Assembly (NCBI GenBank): GCA_040218145.1 | Contig: JAVJQK010000007.1 | Span: 124,001 to 188,000, forward strand | Direction of reading: 5' to 3' | From: Sandaracinaceae bacterium | GTDB taxonomy: Bacteria; Myxococcota_A; Polyangia; Polyangiales; Sandaracinaceae | Length of the DNA: 64,000 nt | In this document: piece after piece, positions 8,118 through 17,523 of the stretch | Position numbering within the stretch: position 1 is the first letter of the stretch | Layout of the letters: each line of letters opens with the position of its first letter | Program-made: the position numbers and the translations under genes | The notes under the pieces: model-generated | Database searches by the model: none | Told to the model about the DNA's origin: nothing | What the model saw: only the letters and a program-made list of their open reading frames with translations

Positions 8118-9215
8118 TCAGGCGGGACGCAGGCCCGCGGCGAGCAGGTGCGCGCGGAGCTCGGATCCGTCGGCGTCGAGCGCCTGCCGCGTGCGGCGGT
8201 AGCCGTCCTCGAGGATGGCGCGGCGCGCGGCGAAGTTCATCGGGCTGTACATGAAGACCGTGGCGTCGTCGGGCGCGGGCTCGAGCAGGAGCAGCTCCGT
8301 GTCCGGGTGGTCCAGCTCGTACTGGCGAATGCCCTCGAGCAGGCGGGCCTCGCTGCGGAGGCGCCAGGCCTGGCTGTTCACCCAGATGAGGCCCTTGTCG
8401 CGCACGCGCCGCCCGGGGCCGTGTCCGGTGGGCACCCCGGGGCTGTCCTGGCTGGCCCGGACGGGGACCATCGGGTTGATGATCAGGACGACGGAGCAGC
8501 CCGCGTTGGCGGCCAGGTCGGCGTGCGCCACGTCGCCCATGCCGCCGTCGATGAAGTCGCGCCCGTCGACGCGCACGGGGGCGAAGAGCACCGGGATCGC
8601 GCTCGAGGCGCAGATGGCCCGGCTGATCGGCACGTTCGACAGCTCCCCGTCGCCGAAGACCGCGCGCTCGCCCCGGTCGAGGTCGTTGGCGACGAGGAAG
8701 AGGGTGCGCGGCAGCTCGTCGAAGTCCTGCGGGATCTGGCGGCGCGCCATGAACGCCTCCAGGAAGCGCTCGTAGGGGTCGAGGGTGAAGATGCCGGCCG
8801 GGAGCGAGTCCCAGAACCGGTCCAGCTCGTTCCACACGTCCAGCTCGAGGGGGCTCGAGGCGGCGCTGGAGACGAAGCGTCGCGCCGCGCCGACCACGCT
8901 GGAGGCGACGCGGCGCCACTCCTTGGCGTCGAGGCGCAGGAGGTGGTTGCGCTTGAGGTTGAAGAAGTCGTCGGCCGGGTCGAGGAGCGCGCGGTAGAGC
9001 CGGAGCGCGGAGTGGCCGCCCGCGAGCACCGCGGCGAGCGTCGCGCCGCTCGAGCTGCCGACGTAGACGTCGAAGTCCGCGGCGCTGAAGCCCTCGAAGG
9101 ACTCCTCGAGCGCGGCGAGGCAGCCCACCTCGTACATGACGCCCGTGATGCCCCCGCCGCCGAGGCAGAGCCCCATCTTCGCGCGCTCGCCGGGCTCTCG
9201 TTCAATCACCGTCAC
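8118..9215 (-). CDS. Patatin-like phospholipase
   Basis: A 365-residue cytosolic patatin-fold hydrolase. The oxyanion loop LCLGGGGITG is near residue 16. The nucleophile elbow is VGSSSGAT, with Ser55 of GxSxG. The catalytic Asp lies in FIDGGMGD. These form the Ser-Asp dyad used to release fatty acids from phospholipids. The size is larger than the minimal RssA type, and the substrate is unknown. There is no signal peptide. Its 5' end overlaps the 3' end of the CPBP gene by 14 bp, which indicates co-expression. Confidence 0.88.
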   Translation of the reverse strand: MTVIEREPGERAKMGLCLGGGGITGVMYEVGCLAALEESFEGFSAADFDVYVGSSSGATLAAVLAGGHSALRLYRALLDPADDFFNLKRNHLLRLDAKEWRRVASSVVGAARRFVSSAASSPLELDVWNELDRFWDSLPAGIFTLDPYERFLEAFMARRQIPQDFDELPRTLFLVANDLDRGERAVFGDGELSNVPISRAICASSAIPVLFAPVRVDGRDFIDGGMGDVAHADLAANAGCSVVLIINPMVPVRASQDSPGVPTGHGPGRRVRDKGLIWVNSQAWRLRSEARLLEGIRQYELDHPDTELLLLEPAPDDATVFMYSPMNFAARRAILEDGYRRTRQALDADGSELRAHLLAAGLRPA

Positions 9216-10101
9216 CGCTGCTCAGCCGGGCGATCGCCATCACGCTCGCGGCGGCCACGATGGCGCCGCCGAGCGCCAGCGTCAGGGGCAGATGGTACAC
9301 GTCTTCGCCGACCGTGTTGAAGCCCTCGATGCGCACCACGCTCACCGGCAGCAGCACGGGCACCGCGTTGAAGGCGCCGTGCATCGCGACGCACGGGAGG
9401 ACCGAGTCGGTGCGCTGCCGCACGTACCCGAGCACGAGCCCGGCGACGAAGACCATCGCGATCAGGGCGGGCGCGCCGTGGATCACCGCGAAGAGCGCCG
9501 CGCTCAGGACCAGGCCCGCGCGATCGCCGTAGCGGCGCGAGAGCCCCGGCAGCATCAGCCCGCGGAAGAGCAGCTCCTCGCCGATGGCGGGCGCGGCCAC
9601 GATGGTCAGCGGCACGAGCAGGGCGTCGCTCACCGAGTCGATGCGGACCGCGCGCTGCAACATCATCTGCTGCTCGACGCTCATCGCGGTCGCGCCGCCC
9701 ACGTCGACGATGAGGTTCACCAGCTCCCGGAGCGGGAACTGGAGCGCGAGGCCGCCCATGATGGCGAAGAAGATCAGGGCGCGCGGGACCGGCGTGATGT
9801 CGAGCGCCTCGCGGTAGGTCAGCTCCTTGCCCCACGCGCCGGCGGTGCCCACCCCGGTCGCCACCAGGAGCCCGGTCAAGAGCGAGAGCTGCAGGACCAC
9901 GGGCTCCACCCAGGTCGCGTCGAGCGCGGCGCCGAAGGGCACCCCGGAGAGCAGCGCTTGCAGGCCCGCGGACAGGCTGAGCGCGCCCATGGCGACGGCC
10001 ACCACGACGAAGAGCAGCCCGAGCGCGCCGAGCAGCGAGACGGCGCCGCGAGGACCGAGGAGCATGGCGTCGCTGTACGCTGTTTCGCGCGCCCTCGCCA
10101 T
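9202..10101 (-). CDS. CPBP-family intramembrane glutamic protease
   Basis: A 299-residue integral membrane protein with about seven or eight hydrophobic segments. The CPBP/Abi signature is present: GEELLFRGL (the EExxxR motif), FAVIHG and later HGAFNAV, which supply the catalytic Glu and His residues buried in the membrane. Family members include Rce1-like CAAX proteases and bacteriocin-immunity proteins; nothing nearby points to a bacteriocin. It is first in a likely operon with the patatin gene, with overlapping ends. It is divergent from the following TPR gene across an 83-bp gap. Confidence 0.88.
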   Translation of the reverse strand: MARARETAYSDAMLLGPRGAVSLLGALGLLFVVVAVAMGALSLSAGLQALLSGVPFGAALDATWVEPVVLQLSLLTGLLVATGVGTAGAWGKELTYREALDITPVPRALIFFAIMGGLALQFPLRELVNLIVDVGGATAMSVEQQMMLQRAVRIDSVSDALLVPLTIVAAPAIGEELLFRGLMLPGLSRRYGDRAGLVLSAALFAVIHGAPALIAMVFVAGLVLGYVRQRTDSVLPCVAMHGAFNAVPVLLPVSVVRIEGFNTVGEDVYHLPLTLALGGAIVAAASVMAIARLSSGDGD

Positions 10102-10184
10102 GTCCGCGCATCACGTGAGGAAATGGAGGATCCGGGCTACGCTCCGGCGGACCCGGCGAGTGGCGCCGGGTGACCTGGAGACCC

Positions 10185-12341
10185 ATGGCCCAAGCTTCTC
10201 GCGTCCTGACCTTTTCGTTGTGCCTCCTCTGCCTCGCGTGCGGAGGCCCCGCGACCGGGGCGCGGCACGGAGGGCAGGCCGGCCAGCCGCCCGAGGTCAC
10301 CGCCGAGACCTTTCACGAGGTCGAGCGCGCGTACTGGCGCATGGAGCCCGACGATCCGTCCCGGGTCGCGTGGCGTGACGCGCTCGTCCGCCACCTCTCC
10401 CGCGAGTCGGAGGACATCCTCGAGCGAGGCGACTACGACGCGGTGGTCGAGCACCTGGCGGACCTCGCCGGGCTGCTGACGCCGGCCGACGTGGGTGAGG
10501 GACGCGTGCCGGCCGAGGTCGCGCCGCTCGCGCGCTGGGTCGTCGAACGCGGCTCACCGCGGGGGGACGAGGGCCGCGTGATGGGGGCGCTGTTGCTGCT
10601 CCACGCGATCGGCGAAGAGGGCAGCGAGGCGGAGCGGGAGCAGGTCGCGCGCTGGGGTCGCGACGCGCGCGCCGGCATCGAGAACCCGCTCGAGCGCTAC
10701 GGCGACCTGATCCAGGTCTGGGAGCAGCACGAGGAGATCGCGCCCGCGCCCGAGGTCCTGACCACGCTCGCCCGCCTCTACGTGGAGCAGCGTGACGCGC
10801 TCATCGGCGCCTTCGGTCCCGAGGGCCAGGGCTCGCGCACGCCCGGGCGGCTCAGCTTCCAGCAGCTCCGGCTCGCGCCGCTCCTCGTGCAGCGCGCGCC
10901 CCTCGACGTGGCCGCGGTCTATCTGCGGCACGGCGACCTCGAGCGCGCCATCGAGCACGTCGAGCGCATGGGCGATCAGAGCGGCGTGGAGCAGCGCTTG
11001 CTCCAGCTCCTCGAGAGCGCGCGTGAGAACAACGATCGCGGCGCGACCTCGCTCTCGGAGCTCGCGCAGGGCTTCGTCCGCGCCCGCCCCAACGTCTCGG
11101 AGGCGATCTGTCGCCTCGGCATCCGCCGCTTCCCCGACGACGCCCGCTTCCCGGTCTGCCTCGCGCGCGTGGCGCTCGAGCAGAGCGAGGTCGGCGCGGC
11201 GACGGCCTGGTACGCGGAGGCGGTGCAGCTCGCGCCCGACGACCGCGAGGTCTACGACGAGGCGCTCGGGCAGCTCGACACGATGATGGAGGAGGGCCTG
11301 TTCGAGGCCGACGTCAGCCAGAGCCGGGTCATCGCCCGCCACGCGCTCGAGATCCTCGAGGAGCGTCAGCGCCGCTGGCCGGACCGCGCGCCTTCGGTGG
11401 ACCGGAGCGAGATTCTGCTCCAGCTCGGGCGCGCCGAGATGAGCGCGGGCAACGTCGCCGAGGCGCGCGAGCGGCTCGAGGCCAGCCTCGCCGCGGACGA
11501 GACGCGAGAGGCGCACGTGCAGCTCGGGCTCCTGCTCGCGCGGGTCGGTCAGGGCGACGAGGCGGCGCGTCACCTGCGGGCGGCGCTCGACCTCGTCCAG
11601 GAGACGGGGGCCGAGGGCGCGGCGGCGCGCGCGGAGCTGCTCGAGCAGCTCGGCGACGCGCAGCGCATCGCGGGCGAGCAGCGGCAGGCCGAGCGCATGT
11701 ACCGCCAGTCCCTCGCGCTCTGGAACGACCTCATCGAGCAGGTCCGCGGCCCGCGCCGATCGGTCGTCGAGGTGCGCCGCGGCGTCCTGCACAGCCGGCT
11801 CGGCAACACGGAGGCGGCGATGGAGGCCTTCGGCCACGCCATGGACGCGGCGCCGAGCTGGCGTGAGCCCTACGCGGCCATCCTCGCCCACCTCGTGGTG
11901 AGCCAGCCCAACCTCGAGCTCGCCCAGCAGGTGCTGCGGCGCGCGAACTACCAGCTGACCCTCGAGCCGCAGTGGAAGGTCTACTTCGCGCTCTGGGTCC
12001 AGGCGATCGCCGCGCGCGCCGCGAGCGAGCCGGAGCGCGAGGTCGGCGTCCTGCTTCGCGAGCTCTCCAACGGCGACGGATGGAGCGCGCGCCTCGCGGC
12101 CTACGCGCGCGGCGAGCTGCCCTACGGCCAGCTGGTCGAGGCGGCCGACGACGACGGCGAGCGCACCGAGGCCGCCTTCTACGAGGGCACGCGTCGCCTC
12201 GGCGCGGGCGACGTCGCCGGCGCGCGCGAGCTGTTCCAGAGCGTGCTCGAGTCCGGCATGGTCAGCTTCTACGAGTACGCCATGGCGCAAGAGCTCCTCG
12301 TCGCGCTGCCGAGCGCCGAGGGCACTGTGGCCGAGCAATAG
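10185..12341 (+). CDS. Large TPR lipoprotein
   Basis: A 718-residue protein with a lipoprotein signal (hydrophobic stretch ending CLLCLACGG, Cys about residue 19) and then almost entirely helical repeats. Recognisable TPR units include blocks with LGRAEMSAGNVAEARERLEASL, LGLLLARVGQGDEAARHLRAAL and LGNTEAAMEAFGHAMDAAP. TPR solenoids of this size in myxobacteria usually scaffold envelope complexes, but no partner can be named here. The ATG at 10185 is preferred over a GTG five codons upstream because GGAG lies just before it. It is convergent with the SemiSWEET gene. Confidence 0.8.
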   Translation: MAQASRVLTFSLCLLCLACGGPATGARHGGQAGQPPEVTAETFHEVERAYWRMEPDDPSRVAWRDALVRHLSRESEDILERGDYDAVVEHLADLAGLLTPADVGEGRVPAEVAPLARWVVERGSPRGDEGRVMGALLLLHAIGEEGSEAEREQVARWGRDARAGIENPLERYGDLIQVWEQHEEIAPAPEVLTTLARLYVEQRDALIGAFGPEGQGSRTPGRLSFQQLRLAPLLVQRAPLDVAAVYLRHGDLERAIEHVERMGDQSGVEQRLLQLLESARENNDRGATSLSELAQGFVRARPNVSEAICRLGIRRFPDDARFPVCLARVALEQSEVGAATAWYAEAVQLAPDDREVYDEALGQLDTMMEEGLFEADVSQSRVIARHALEILEERQRRWPDRAPSVDRSEILLQLGRAEMSAGNVAEARERLEASLAADETREAHVQLGLLLARVGQGDEAARHLRAALDLVQETGAEGAAARAELLEQLGDAQRIAGEQRQAERMYRQSLALWNDLIEQVRGPRRSVVEVRRGVLHSRLGNTEAAMEAFGHAMDAAPSWREPYAAILAHLVVSQPNLELAQQVLRRANYQLTLEPQWKVYFALWVQAIAARAASEPEREVGVLLRELSNGDGWSARLAAYARGELPYGQLVEAADDDGERTEAAFYEGTRRLGAGDVAGARELFQSVLESGMVSFYEYAMAQELLVALPSAEGTVAEQ

Positions 12342-12350
12342 GTTGCGGGC

Positions 12351-12650
12351 TCAGACTCGCCGCTCGACCAGCCCGCGGGTGGGCTCCTCGCTCTGCTCGC
12401 GGTCGTTGCGCCACATGATCACCAGCCCCGTCACCGCGCTGAGCAGCATCAGCGCGTTGGTCGCCACGAAGACGGGATCGCGCTGCACGACGGCGTAGAT
12501 CAAGAAGCCCGTGCTCGCGACGATCTGCCCGATGAAGAGCAAGGGCGAGACGCCGTCGTTGCTGCGGCAGCGCCACTGCTTGAAGGTCTGCGCGCCGATC
12601 GTCAGCAGCAGGACGAAGCCGGCGGCCCACCCGACCACCTGACCCGTCAC
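12351..12650 (-). CDS. SemiSWEET-type PQ-loop small transporter
   Basis: A 99-residue protein with three transmembrane helices, the size and topology of bacterial SemiSWEET sugar transporters, which work as dimers. The first helix GFVLLLTIGAQTFKQWRCRSNDGVS resembles the PQ-loop region of the family (the usual PQ is QT/FK here), followed by LLFIGQIVASTGFLIYAV and a third helix near residues 62-80. The start is GTG, one base after the stop of the hemerythrin gene, so the two form an operon. The substrate is not predictable. Confidence 0.7.
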   Translation of the reverse strand: MTGQVVGWAAGFVLLLTIGAQTFKQWRCRSNDGVSPLLFIGQIVASTGFLIYAVVQRDPVFVATNALMLLSAVTGLVIMWRNDREQSEEPTRGLVERRV

Positions 12651-12651
12651 C

Positions 12652-13110
12652 TCAGGCCGCCTTCTCGTCCTTCTTCTGCTTCGGCTTCTCGGCGCGGTAC
12701 TGCTTCGCCATCTGCTTCGCCTGCGCGTCCGAGAGGGCCTTGCCCGCGAGCTGGAAGACCTCCTGCTCCTCCTCGTCCATGTGATGGCGCAGGGCCTCGG
12801 CGAGGGTGTGGAAGCGGTTGAGCCAGCCGGTGCTGCTCATGTCCTTGTTCGACAGCTCCTCGAGGATGTCCTCGGCCTCGTTGTGCTCCTCGACCGAGTG
12901 ACCTGCCTTGTCGCGCGTGAGCTCGTCCGCGAGCAGCGTCGAGTAGAAGACGCGCTCCTCGACCGCGGTGTGCGCGCGGGCCTCGATCGTCAGCCGCTCG
13001 AAGAGCTCCTGGCGTCCCTGAGAGTCCCCGTGGGTCTTCTCGATGAGGTCGATGAGGGTGCGCTGCTTCTGGTGTTCCTCGCGCAGCACGTCGTAGATGT
13101 TCTCGGCCAT
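12652..13110 (-). CDS. Hemerythrin HHE-domain protein
   Basis: A 152-residue four-helix-bundle protein. Potential diiron ligands occur in the expected order: EEHQKQR, the His in ARAHTAVEERVFY, the His in AGHSVEEHNEAEDIL, and the His pair in LRHHMDEEEQEVFQL. The C-terminus is Lys-rich. HHE-domain proteins bind O2 or NO, or handle iron and redox stress. The gene starts directly after a 9-bp perfect inverted repeat that brackets its ribosome binding site, and it is followed one base later by the SemiSWEET gene. Confidence 0.88.
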   Translation of the reverse strand: MAENIYDVLREEHQKQRTLIDLIEKTHGDSQGRQELFERLTIEARAHTAVEERVFYSTLLADELTRDKAGHSVEEHNEAEDILEELSNKDMSSTGWLNRFHTLAEALRHHMDEEEQEVFQLAGKALSDAQAKQMAKQYRAEKPKQKKDEKAA

Positions 13111-13143
13111 GGGTTCTCGGTTCCTTTCTTCGAACGAGAACCC
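13111..13143 (-). promoter_or_regulatory. Inverted repeat around the hemerythrin ribosome binding site
   Basis: GGGTTCTCG (13111-13119) and CGAGAACCC (13135-13143) are perfect 9-bp complements with a 15-bp loop, immediately before the ATG at 13110. In the mRNA the AAGGA ribosome binding site lies in the loop and one stem arm touches the start codon. It could be a repressor operator or an RNA hairpin that controls translation. Confidence 0.55.
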
Positions 13144-13251
13144 TGTCGCACCTCGCGTGCCTGACCCCCGCGGCCCCCGGATCCGCCCGACGGACCGTGT
13201 CGCCTCGCCCCGCCCATGGCGGTTCGCCCCCCCCGACGCGCGCGGAGACGC

Positions 13252-15696
13252 TCAGTCGAGCGAGCGGCAGTCGCGCTGGACGCGCCAGACGCCGCGGGCG
13301 TACTGGCCGTTCGGGGCCGCGCGTCGGTAGCGCTGGGCGTAGTCGCAGATGGGGCGCGTGACCTGCTCTTCGCGGATCGAGAGCAGGGCGAGCGGGCGCG
13401 AGCTGGGGTGACGGCCGACGAGCGCGGTCTGGAGCGCCTCGGTCGCGTCCTCTTCCCGGTCCGCGAGCATCTCCGCGCGGACCAGGTACGCCTCGCTGTT
13501 GCGGCGGTCGATCTCGAGCGCTTGGGTCAGCTCGCGCTCGGCCACGGTGCGGTTCGAGTCGGCCAGCGCGAGCCGCGCGAGCACGGCGTGGAGCTGGGCG
13601 CGGGTGGCGGGCGCGAGGGTCGACTCGTCGAGGCCCTCGGTCAGGTTCTCCAGCGTGGCCTGGGCCGGGTTGCTGGCGCGCATGCGGATCTGCGCGAGCG
13701 CGCGGGCGAGGACCGCCTCGGTGCCGCCCTCCTCCGTGCCGACGAGGCGCTGGAAGGTCCGGACCGCCTGCGAGTACTGCTCGGCCTGCATGTAGAGCCA
13801 GCCGAGCGCCATCGTCAGCTCCGCGTCGCGCGAGTGATCGTCGAGCGCCTCGCGCACCTCGCGCACGCCGCTCTGGCCCGCGATCTCCATCATCAAGAGC
13901 CGCCCACGGAGGCGCTCCACGCGGAGCGAGCTGATCTCCGCCGCGTCGATCCGGTCGAGGATCTGCCGACCCTCAGCCGCGCGGAAGTCGAGGATGTCGA
14001 GCTCCAGGCGCCCGACCAGCGCCGCGGGGTGACTCTCGGCCAGCGCGAGCGAGCGGTCGAAGGCCTCGCGGGCGACCTCGAGCCGCTCGAGGTGACGCGC
14101 CGCGCGGCCGCGGTCGGCGTGGAGATCGGCGTCGTCGTCTTCGATGCGCAGGGCGGTGTCGAGGGTGGCGAGCGCCTCCTCCCACTGCTCGAGCGCCATC
14201 TCCACGTGCGCCTTCGCCGCGAGCAGCCGCACGTCGCGCGGGTGCCGCTCGAGCGCCGGCGTCACGAGCGCCATCGCCTCCTCGGCGTGCTCCTCTCCGA
14301 GCTGCGCCTCGACGGCGACCGGGACCACGTCCGGGTGATTCGGGTGCGCGGTGAGCAGCGGGCTCGACAGCTCCACGGCCCGCGCCGCGTTGCCCTGCTC
14401 GAGCTCCATCGCCGCCTGGTGCACCAGCGCGGGCACGCGATGTCCCGGCTCCTCGGACGCGGCCTGGTAGAGCGTGCGCGCCTCGTCGAAGCGGCCGCGC
14501 GCCTGGAGCAGACGGGCGCGCGCCAGCTTCGTCCGCGCGTCGTCCGCCGGCGCGTGCTGGAGCGCGGCCTCGACGCCGCGGAGATCGCGCCGGGCCAGGG
14601 CCAGCTCGGCGTTGAGCTGCGCGCGCCGCCCCGCGTCCGTCGACAGCGGCGTCGGGAGCCCCTCCGCGACCTCGGCCGCGAGCCGGTTGGCCTGGATGCG
14701 GAGCGCGGCCTCCGCGAGCCCGAGCGTGAACAGCTCGTCGCCGGGCGGCGCGACCTCCTGGGCCTGGTCGAGGTGCTCGCGCGCGGTGACGCGGTCGCCG
14801 GCCGCGGCCGCCGCGCGCGCCAGGAGGAGCCGCGCCCACGCCTTCTCGTGCATGGTGGCGTCGGGCGCGTCGAGCACGGTCTGCGCGTGCTCGGCCACCG
14901 CGTCGATGGCCGCGCCCGCGCGATCCATGATGCGAGCCCGCGCGATCCGGGTGCCGGGCGTGCCCGCGCCGAGCGCGTCGAGGCGCTGCAGCGCGCCCTC
15001 CGTGTCGCCGCGGCGGGCCAGCAGCTCCGCGTGGAGCGCCACGTGGCGCGGGGCGTCGGGCCGCTCGTCGATCGCGAGGCTCGACGCCTCGAAGGCCGTG
15101 TCCACGTTCCCGACCGCGCGGGCGGCCATGGCGCGGGCCCGGGCCGCCTCGGCCGCGTAGTCGCCGCTCGCGACGACGCGCGAGGCGTTCTCCATCGCCG
15201 CGTCCAGGTTGCCAGCGGCGAGGGCGACGTAGATCTCGGCCACCAGGCGCTCGCGCTCCACCTCCGGGTCGTCCTGGGGCAAGGCCGCGAGCCCGGCCGC
15301 GATCGGATCGGTCGACTCGGCCTCGCCCGCGAGCAGCAGCATGGCGCGGAGCCGTAGCTTCATCGCCTCGGACTCGGCGTCGTCGTCTCCTTCGAGCAGC
15401 TCGAGCGCGCTCCGGATGGACGCGACGCGGCCGTCGTCGCTCGCCGCGTGCATCGCCTCCTTCACGTCCGCGCGGTGAGAGAGGTGCAGGAAGAGCCAGA
15501 CCGCGAACGCGACCGTCGCCGCCGCGATCACGCCGTACGTGATCCGCAGGATCGTGCGCCGACGGATCTCCTCCTTGGTGAGCGGCACCCGCTCGATCAC
15601 GGGGATCGAGTTGGTGGATTGATACGACTTCACCGAGAAGAGATCGGACCGCTCGTCCTCTCTGAATGCTCCCGGGTCGTTCGGTCCGTCGCTCAC
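13252..15696 (-). CDS. Membrane-anchored TPR protein (814 aa)
   Basis: The protein has a ~48-residue cytosolic N-terminus, one transmembrane helix (about residues 49-71, ITYGVIAAATVAFAVWLFL) and then more than 700 residues of tetratricopeptide-like helical repeats rich in Ala, Leu, Arg and Glu. The topology resembles PilF/BamD-like or YfgM-like periplasmic TPR scaffolds, only much longer. It ends CDYAQRYRR..CRSLD with two Cys. I cannot name a partner. Upstream lies a ~100-bp gap and then the coiled-coil outer-membrane protein gene on the same strand. Confidence 0.78.
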   Translation of the reverse strand: MSDGPNDPGAFREDERSDLFSVKSYQSTNSIPVIERVPLTKEEIRRRTILRITYGVIAAATVAFAVWLFLHLSHRADVKEAMHAASDDGRVASIRSALELLEGDDDAESEAMKLRLRAMLLLAGEAESTDPIAAGLAALPQDDPEVERERLVAEIYVALAAGNLDAAMENASRVVASGDYAAEAARARAMAARAVGNVDTAFEASSLAIDERPDAPRHVALHAELLARRGDTEGALQRLDALGAGTPGTRIARARIMDRAGAAIDAVAEHAQTVLDAPDATMHEKAWARLLLARAAAAAGDRVTAREHLDQAQEVAPPGDELFTLGLAEAALRIQANRLAAEVAEGLPTPLSTDAGRRAQLNAELALARRDLRGVEAALQHAPADDARTKLARARLLQARGRFDEARTLYQAASEEPGHRVPALVHQAAMELEQGNAARAVELSSPLLTAHPNHPDVVPVAVEAQLGEEHAEEAMALVTPALERHPRDVRLLAAKAHVEMALEQWEEALATLDTALRIEDDDADLHADRGRAARHLERLEVAREAFDRSLALAESHPAALVGRLELDILDFRAAEGRQILDRIDAAEISSLRVERLRGRLLMMEIAGQSGVREVREALDDHSRDAELTMALGWLYMQAEQYSQAVRTFQRLVGTEEGGTEAVLARALAQIRMRASNPAQATLENLTEGLDESTLAPATRAQLHAVLARLALADSNRTVAERELTQALEIDRRNSEAYLVRAEMLADREEDATEALQTALVGRHPSSRPLALLSIREEQVTRPICDYAQRYRRAAPNGQYARGVWRVQRDCRSLD

Positions 15697-15800
15697 GATT
15701 TCCTCGCGCGTGGGGCGCGGCGGACATCATAACCGGCGAAGGGTCTGCCGGGGCAAGTAGCGGTAACACTGCCTCGAAACAGGGCGGTCGGGAGGGCGGC

Positions 15801-16955
15801 TCAGAAGCGGTAGCCGGCCCGCAGGCTGGCGCCGATGGTCAGCGCGCCGGCCCCGGGCGTGACCAGGCCGATCTCCGGCAGCGACGCCTCCAGATAGAAG
15901 CGCTCGGTCGGGCGCCAGGCCACCAGGGCCGAGAGGTGGCCGGAGAAGCCCACGTCGCGGGCGCCGGTGAGCGTGAACACCGCGCCGACCTCGGCCTCGC
16001 CGCCGATGTAGATGGGCTCCACGAAGAAGCTGCCGAGCCAGGCCGCGCCGACGTGGAGCGCGAGACCGGTGTAGATCCCGGTGGCGAAGTCGACGCCGCC
16101 CCGCAGCTCGAACCCCTCGAGGCCCTCGAAGCTCCGCCCCACGCGCACGCCCAAGTCGAAGAGGCCGCCCTGGCCGCTGGCCGTCGGGTTGGGCAGGCCT
16201 CCGAGCAGGACCGCGACCCGGCCCCCGACCCGACCCTGGATCATCCACGGCCCATCCGCGCCGTAGCGCGGGCGGCCCTCCCACGCGGTCTCGGCCTCCT
16301 GCTCGGCCTCGGCCGCGCGCCGCGCCGCCTCTTCTTCTTCGATGCGCGCCGCCTCCGCGGCCTCCGCCCGGAGGCGCTCTTCTTCCTCGCGCTGCGCCGC
16401 CTCGGACTCCTCGCGGGCCCGCCGCTCCTCTTCTTCGCGCCTCAGTCGCTCCTCTTCGGCGCGCCGCGCGGCCTCGTCGGGGTCCTCTTCGCCCGTGAGC
16501 CGGAGCGCGTCCTCGCCGATGCCCTCTCGCCGCACCAGCGACGACAGGATGTCGGCCAGCCGCTCGCGCTCCTCCGCCTCGAGCACCGTCACGACCAGGT
16601 CCTCCATGCGACCGGCCGGGCGGTAGTAGACGTGGATGTGAAGCCGATATTGCCCTCGCAGGGGCTCGACCTCGGCCGCCACCACGTAGAGCGCGTTGCC
16701 GGCCGCGGCCTCCATCTCGGCGCTCGAGGGCGGGTGGGAGACGTCCGCCGCGGGGGAGACCAGGCGGTGACCCTGCTCGCGGAGGATGGCGCCCATCGTG
16801 GACTCGACCTCCTCGAGCCGCTCCGGCGCGGCCCGGCCGTCCACCGACAGCAGCGCCACCGCGTCCGCGCGCGCCACGCCCGGGAGCAGCCCGATCGCCA
16901 ACACCGCGACCCACAGGAGCCGCCAACGCGCGTTCACGATCCGGACGAAGGCCAC
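15801..16955 (-). CDS. Exported coiled-coil / beta-barrel outer-membrane-like protein
   Basis: After a signal peptide ending ARADA there is a ~120-residue globular domain. Next comes a ~75-residue charged coiled coil dominated by Glu, Arg and Ala (EEERLRREEEERRAREE type), then ~170 residues of alternating strands that end LRAGYRF. A C-terminal aromatic residue and alternating strand pattern are typical of outer-membrane beta-barrels. The start is uncertain: TTG 16997, GTG 16955 and GTG 16937 are all in frame. I chose 16955 because it gives a short n-region before the hydrophobic core. No family is recognised. Confidence 0.65.
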   Translation of the reverse strand: MAFVRIVNARWRLLWVAVLAIGLLPGVARADAVALLSVDGRAAPERLEEVESTMGAILREQGHRLVSPAADVSHPPSSAEMEAAAGNALYVVAAEVEPLRGQYRLHIHVYYRPAGRMEDLVVTVLEAEERERLADILSSLVRREGIGEDALRLTGEEDPDEAARRAEEERLRREEEERRAREESEAAQREEEERLRAEAAEAARIEEEEAARRAAEAEQEAETAWEGRPRYGADGPWMIQGRVGGRVAVLLGGLPNPTASGQGGLFDLGVRVGRSFEGLEGFELRGGVDFATGIYTGLALHVGAAWLGSFFVEPIYIGGEAEVGAVFTLTGARDVGFSGHLSALVAWRPTERFYLEASLPEIGLVTPGAGALTIGASLRAGYRF

Positions 16956-17022
16956 GTGTTTCTCGTACAAGAGCGGCTCCCCCTTCGTTCTCACCAAGAT
17001 CGCAGCAAGTCGCGGGCCAGTC

Positions 17023-17466
17023 TCAGCGGGGCGCCTGCACGAGCTCGATCAGGACCCCCTCGCCGCCCTGAGGCGCGTCGTCGCTGCCCTTGGGGTGGAT
17101 GAAGCAGACGTCGTGGCCGGCGGCGCCCGCGCGGATGCCGCCGGGCGTGAAGCGCACGCCCTGCGCGGAGAGCCACTCGACCGCCTTCTCCAGGTCGTCG
17201 ACCCACAGCCCCACGTGGTTGAGGGGCGGCTGGTCGACCTTGGGGCGCTTCTCCGGGTCGATGGGCTGCATCAGGTCGACCTCCACCTCGGCCGCGCCCT
17301 CGCCGCAGACGGCGATGTCCTCGTCCACGTTCTCCTTCTCGCTGCGGTAGGAGCCCCTCGGCTCGAGGCCGAGGAGATCGATCCAGAGGTGGCGCAAGCG
17401 CGACTTGTCGGATGCGCCGACGGCGATCTGCTGCACGCCGAGGATGCGGAACGGACGGTCGGTCAT
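17023..17466 (-). CDS. VOC/glyoxalase-family protein
   Basis: A 147-residue vicinal-oxygen-chelate protein with two beta-alpha-beta-beta-beta modules. The start is [27 protein letters not shown], the middle is [25 protein letters not shown], and the end is [20 protein letters not shown]. Candidate metal ligands are the His in LNHVG, the Glu in EVEVDL and the Glu near the C-terminal LIELV. The pattern is like methylmalonyl-CoA epimerase or glyoxalase I, but the substrate cannot be read from sequence. The ATG at 17466 is preferred over 17484. It is divergent from trpS. Confidence 0.82.
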   Translation of the reverse strand: MTDRPFRILGVQQIAVGASDKSRLRHLWIDLLGLEPRGSYRSEKENVDEDIAVCGEGAAEVEVDLMQPIDPEKRPKVDQPPLNHVGLWVDDLEKAVEWLSAQGVRFTPGGIRAGAAGHDVCFIHPKGSDDAPQGGEGVLIELVQAPR

Positions 17467-17523
17467 GGCGGGCGACCGTAGCACTCCGTTGCGCCCCCCT
17501 CACGTGCGTGCGATCAGGGGGAG

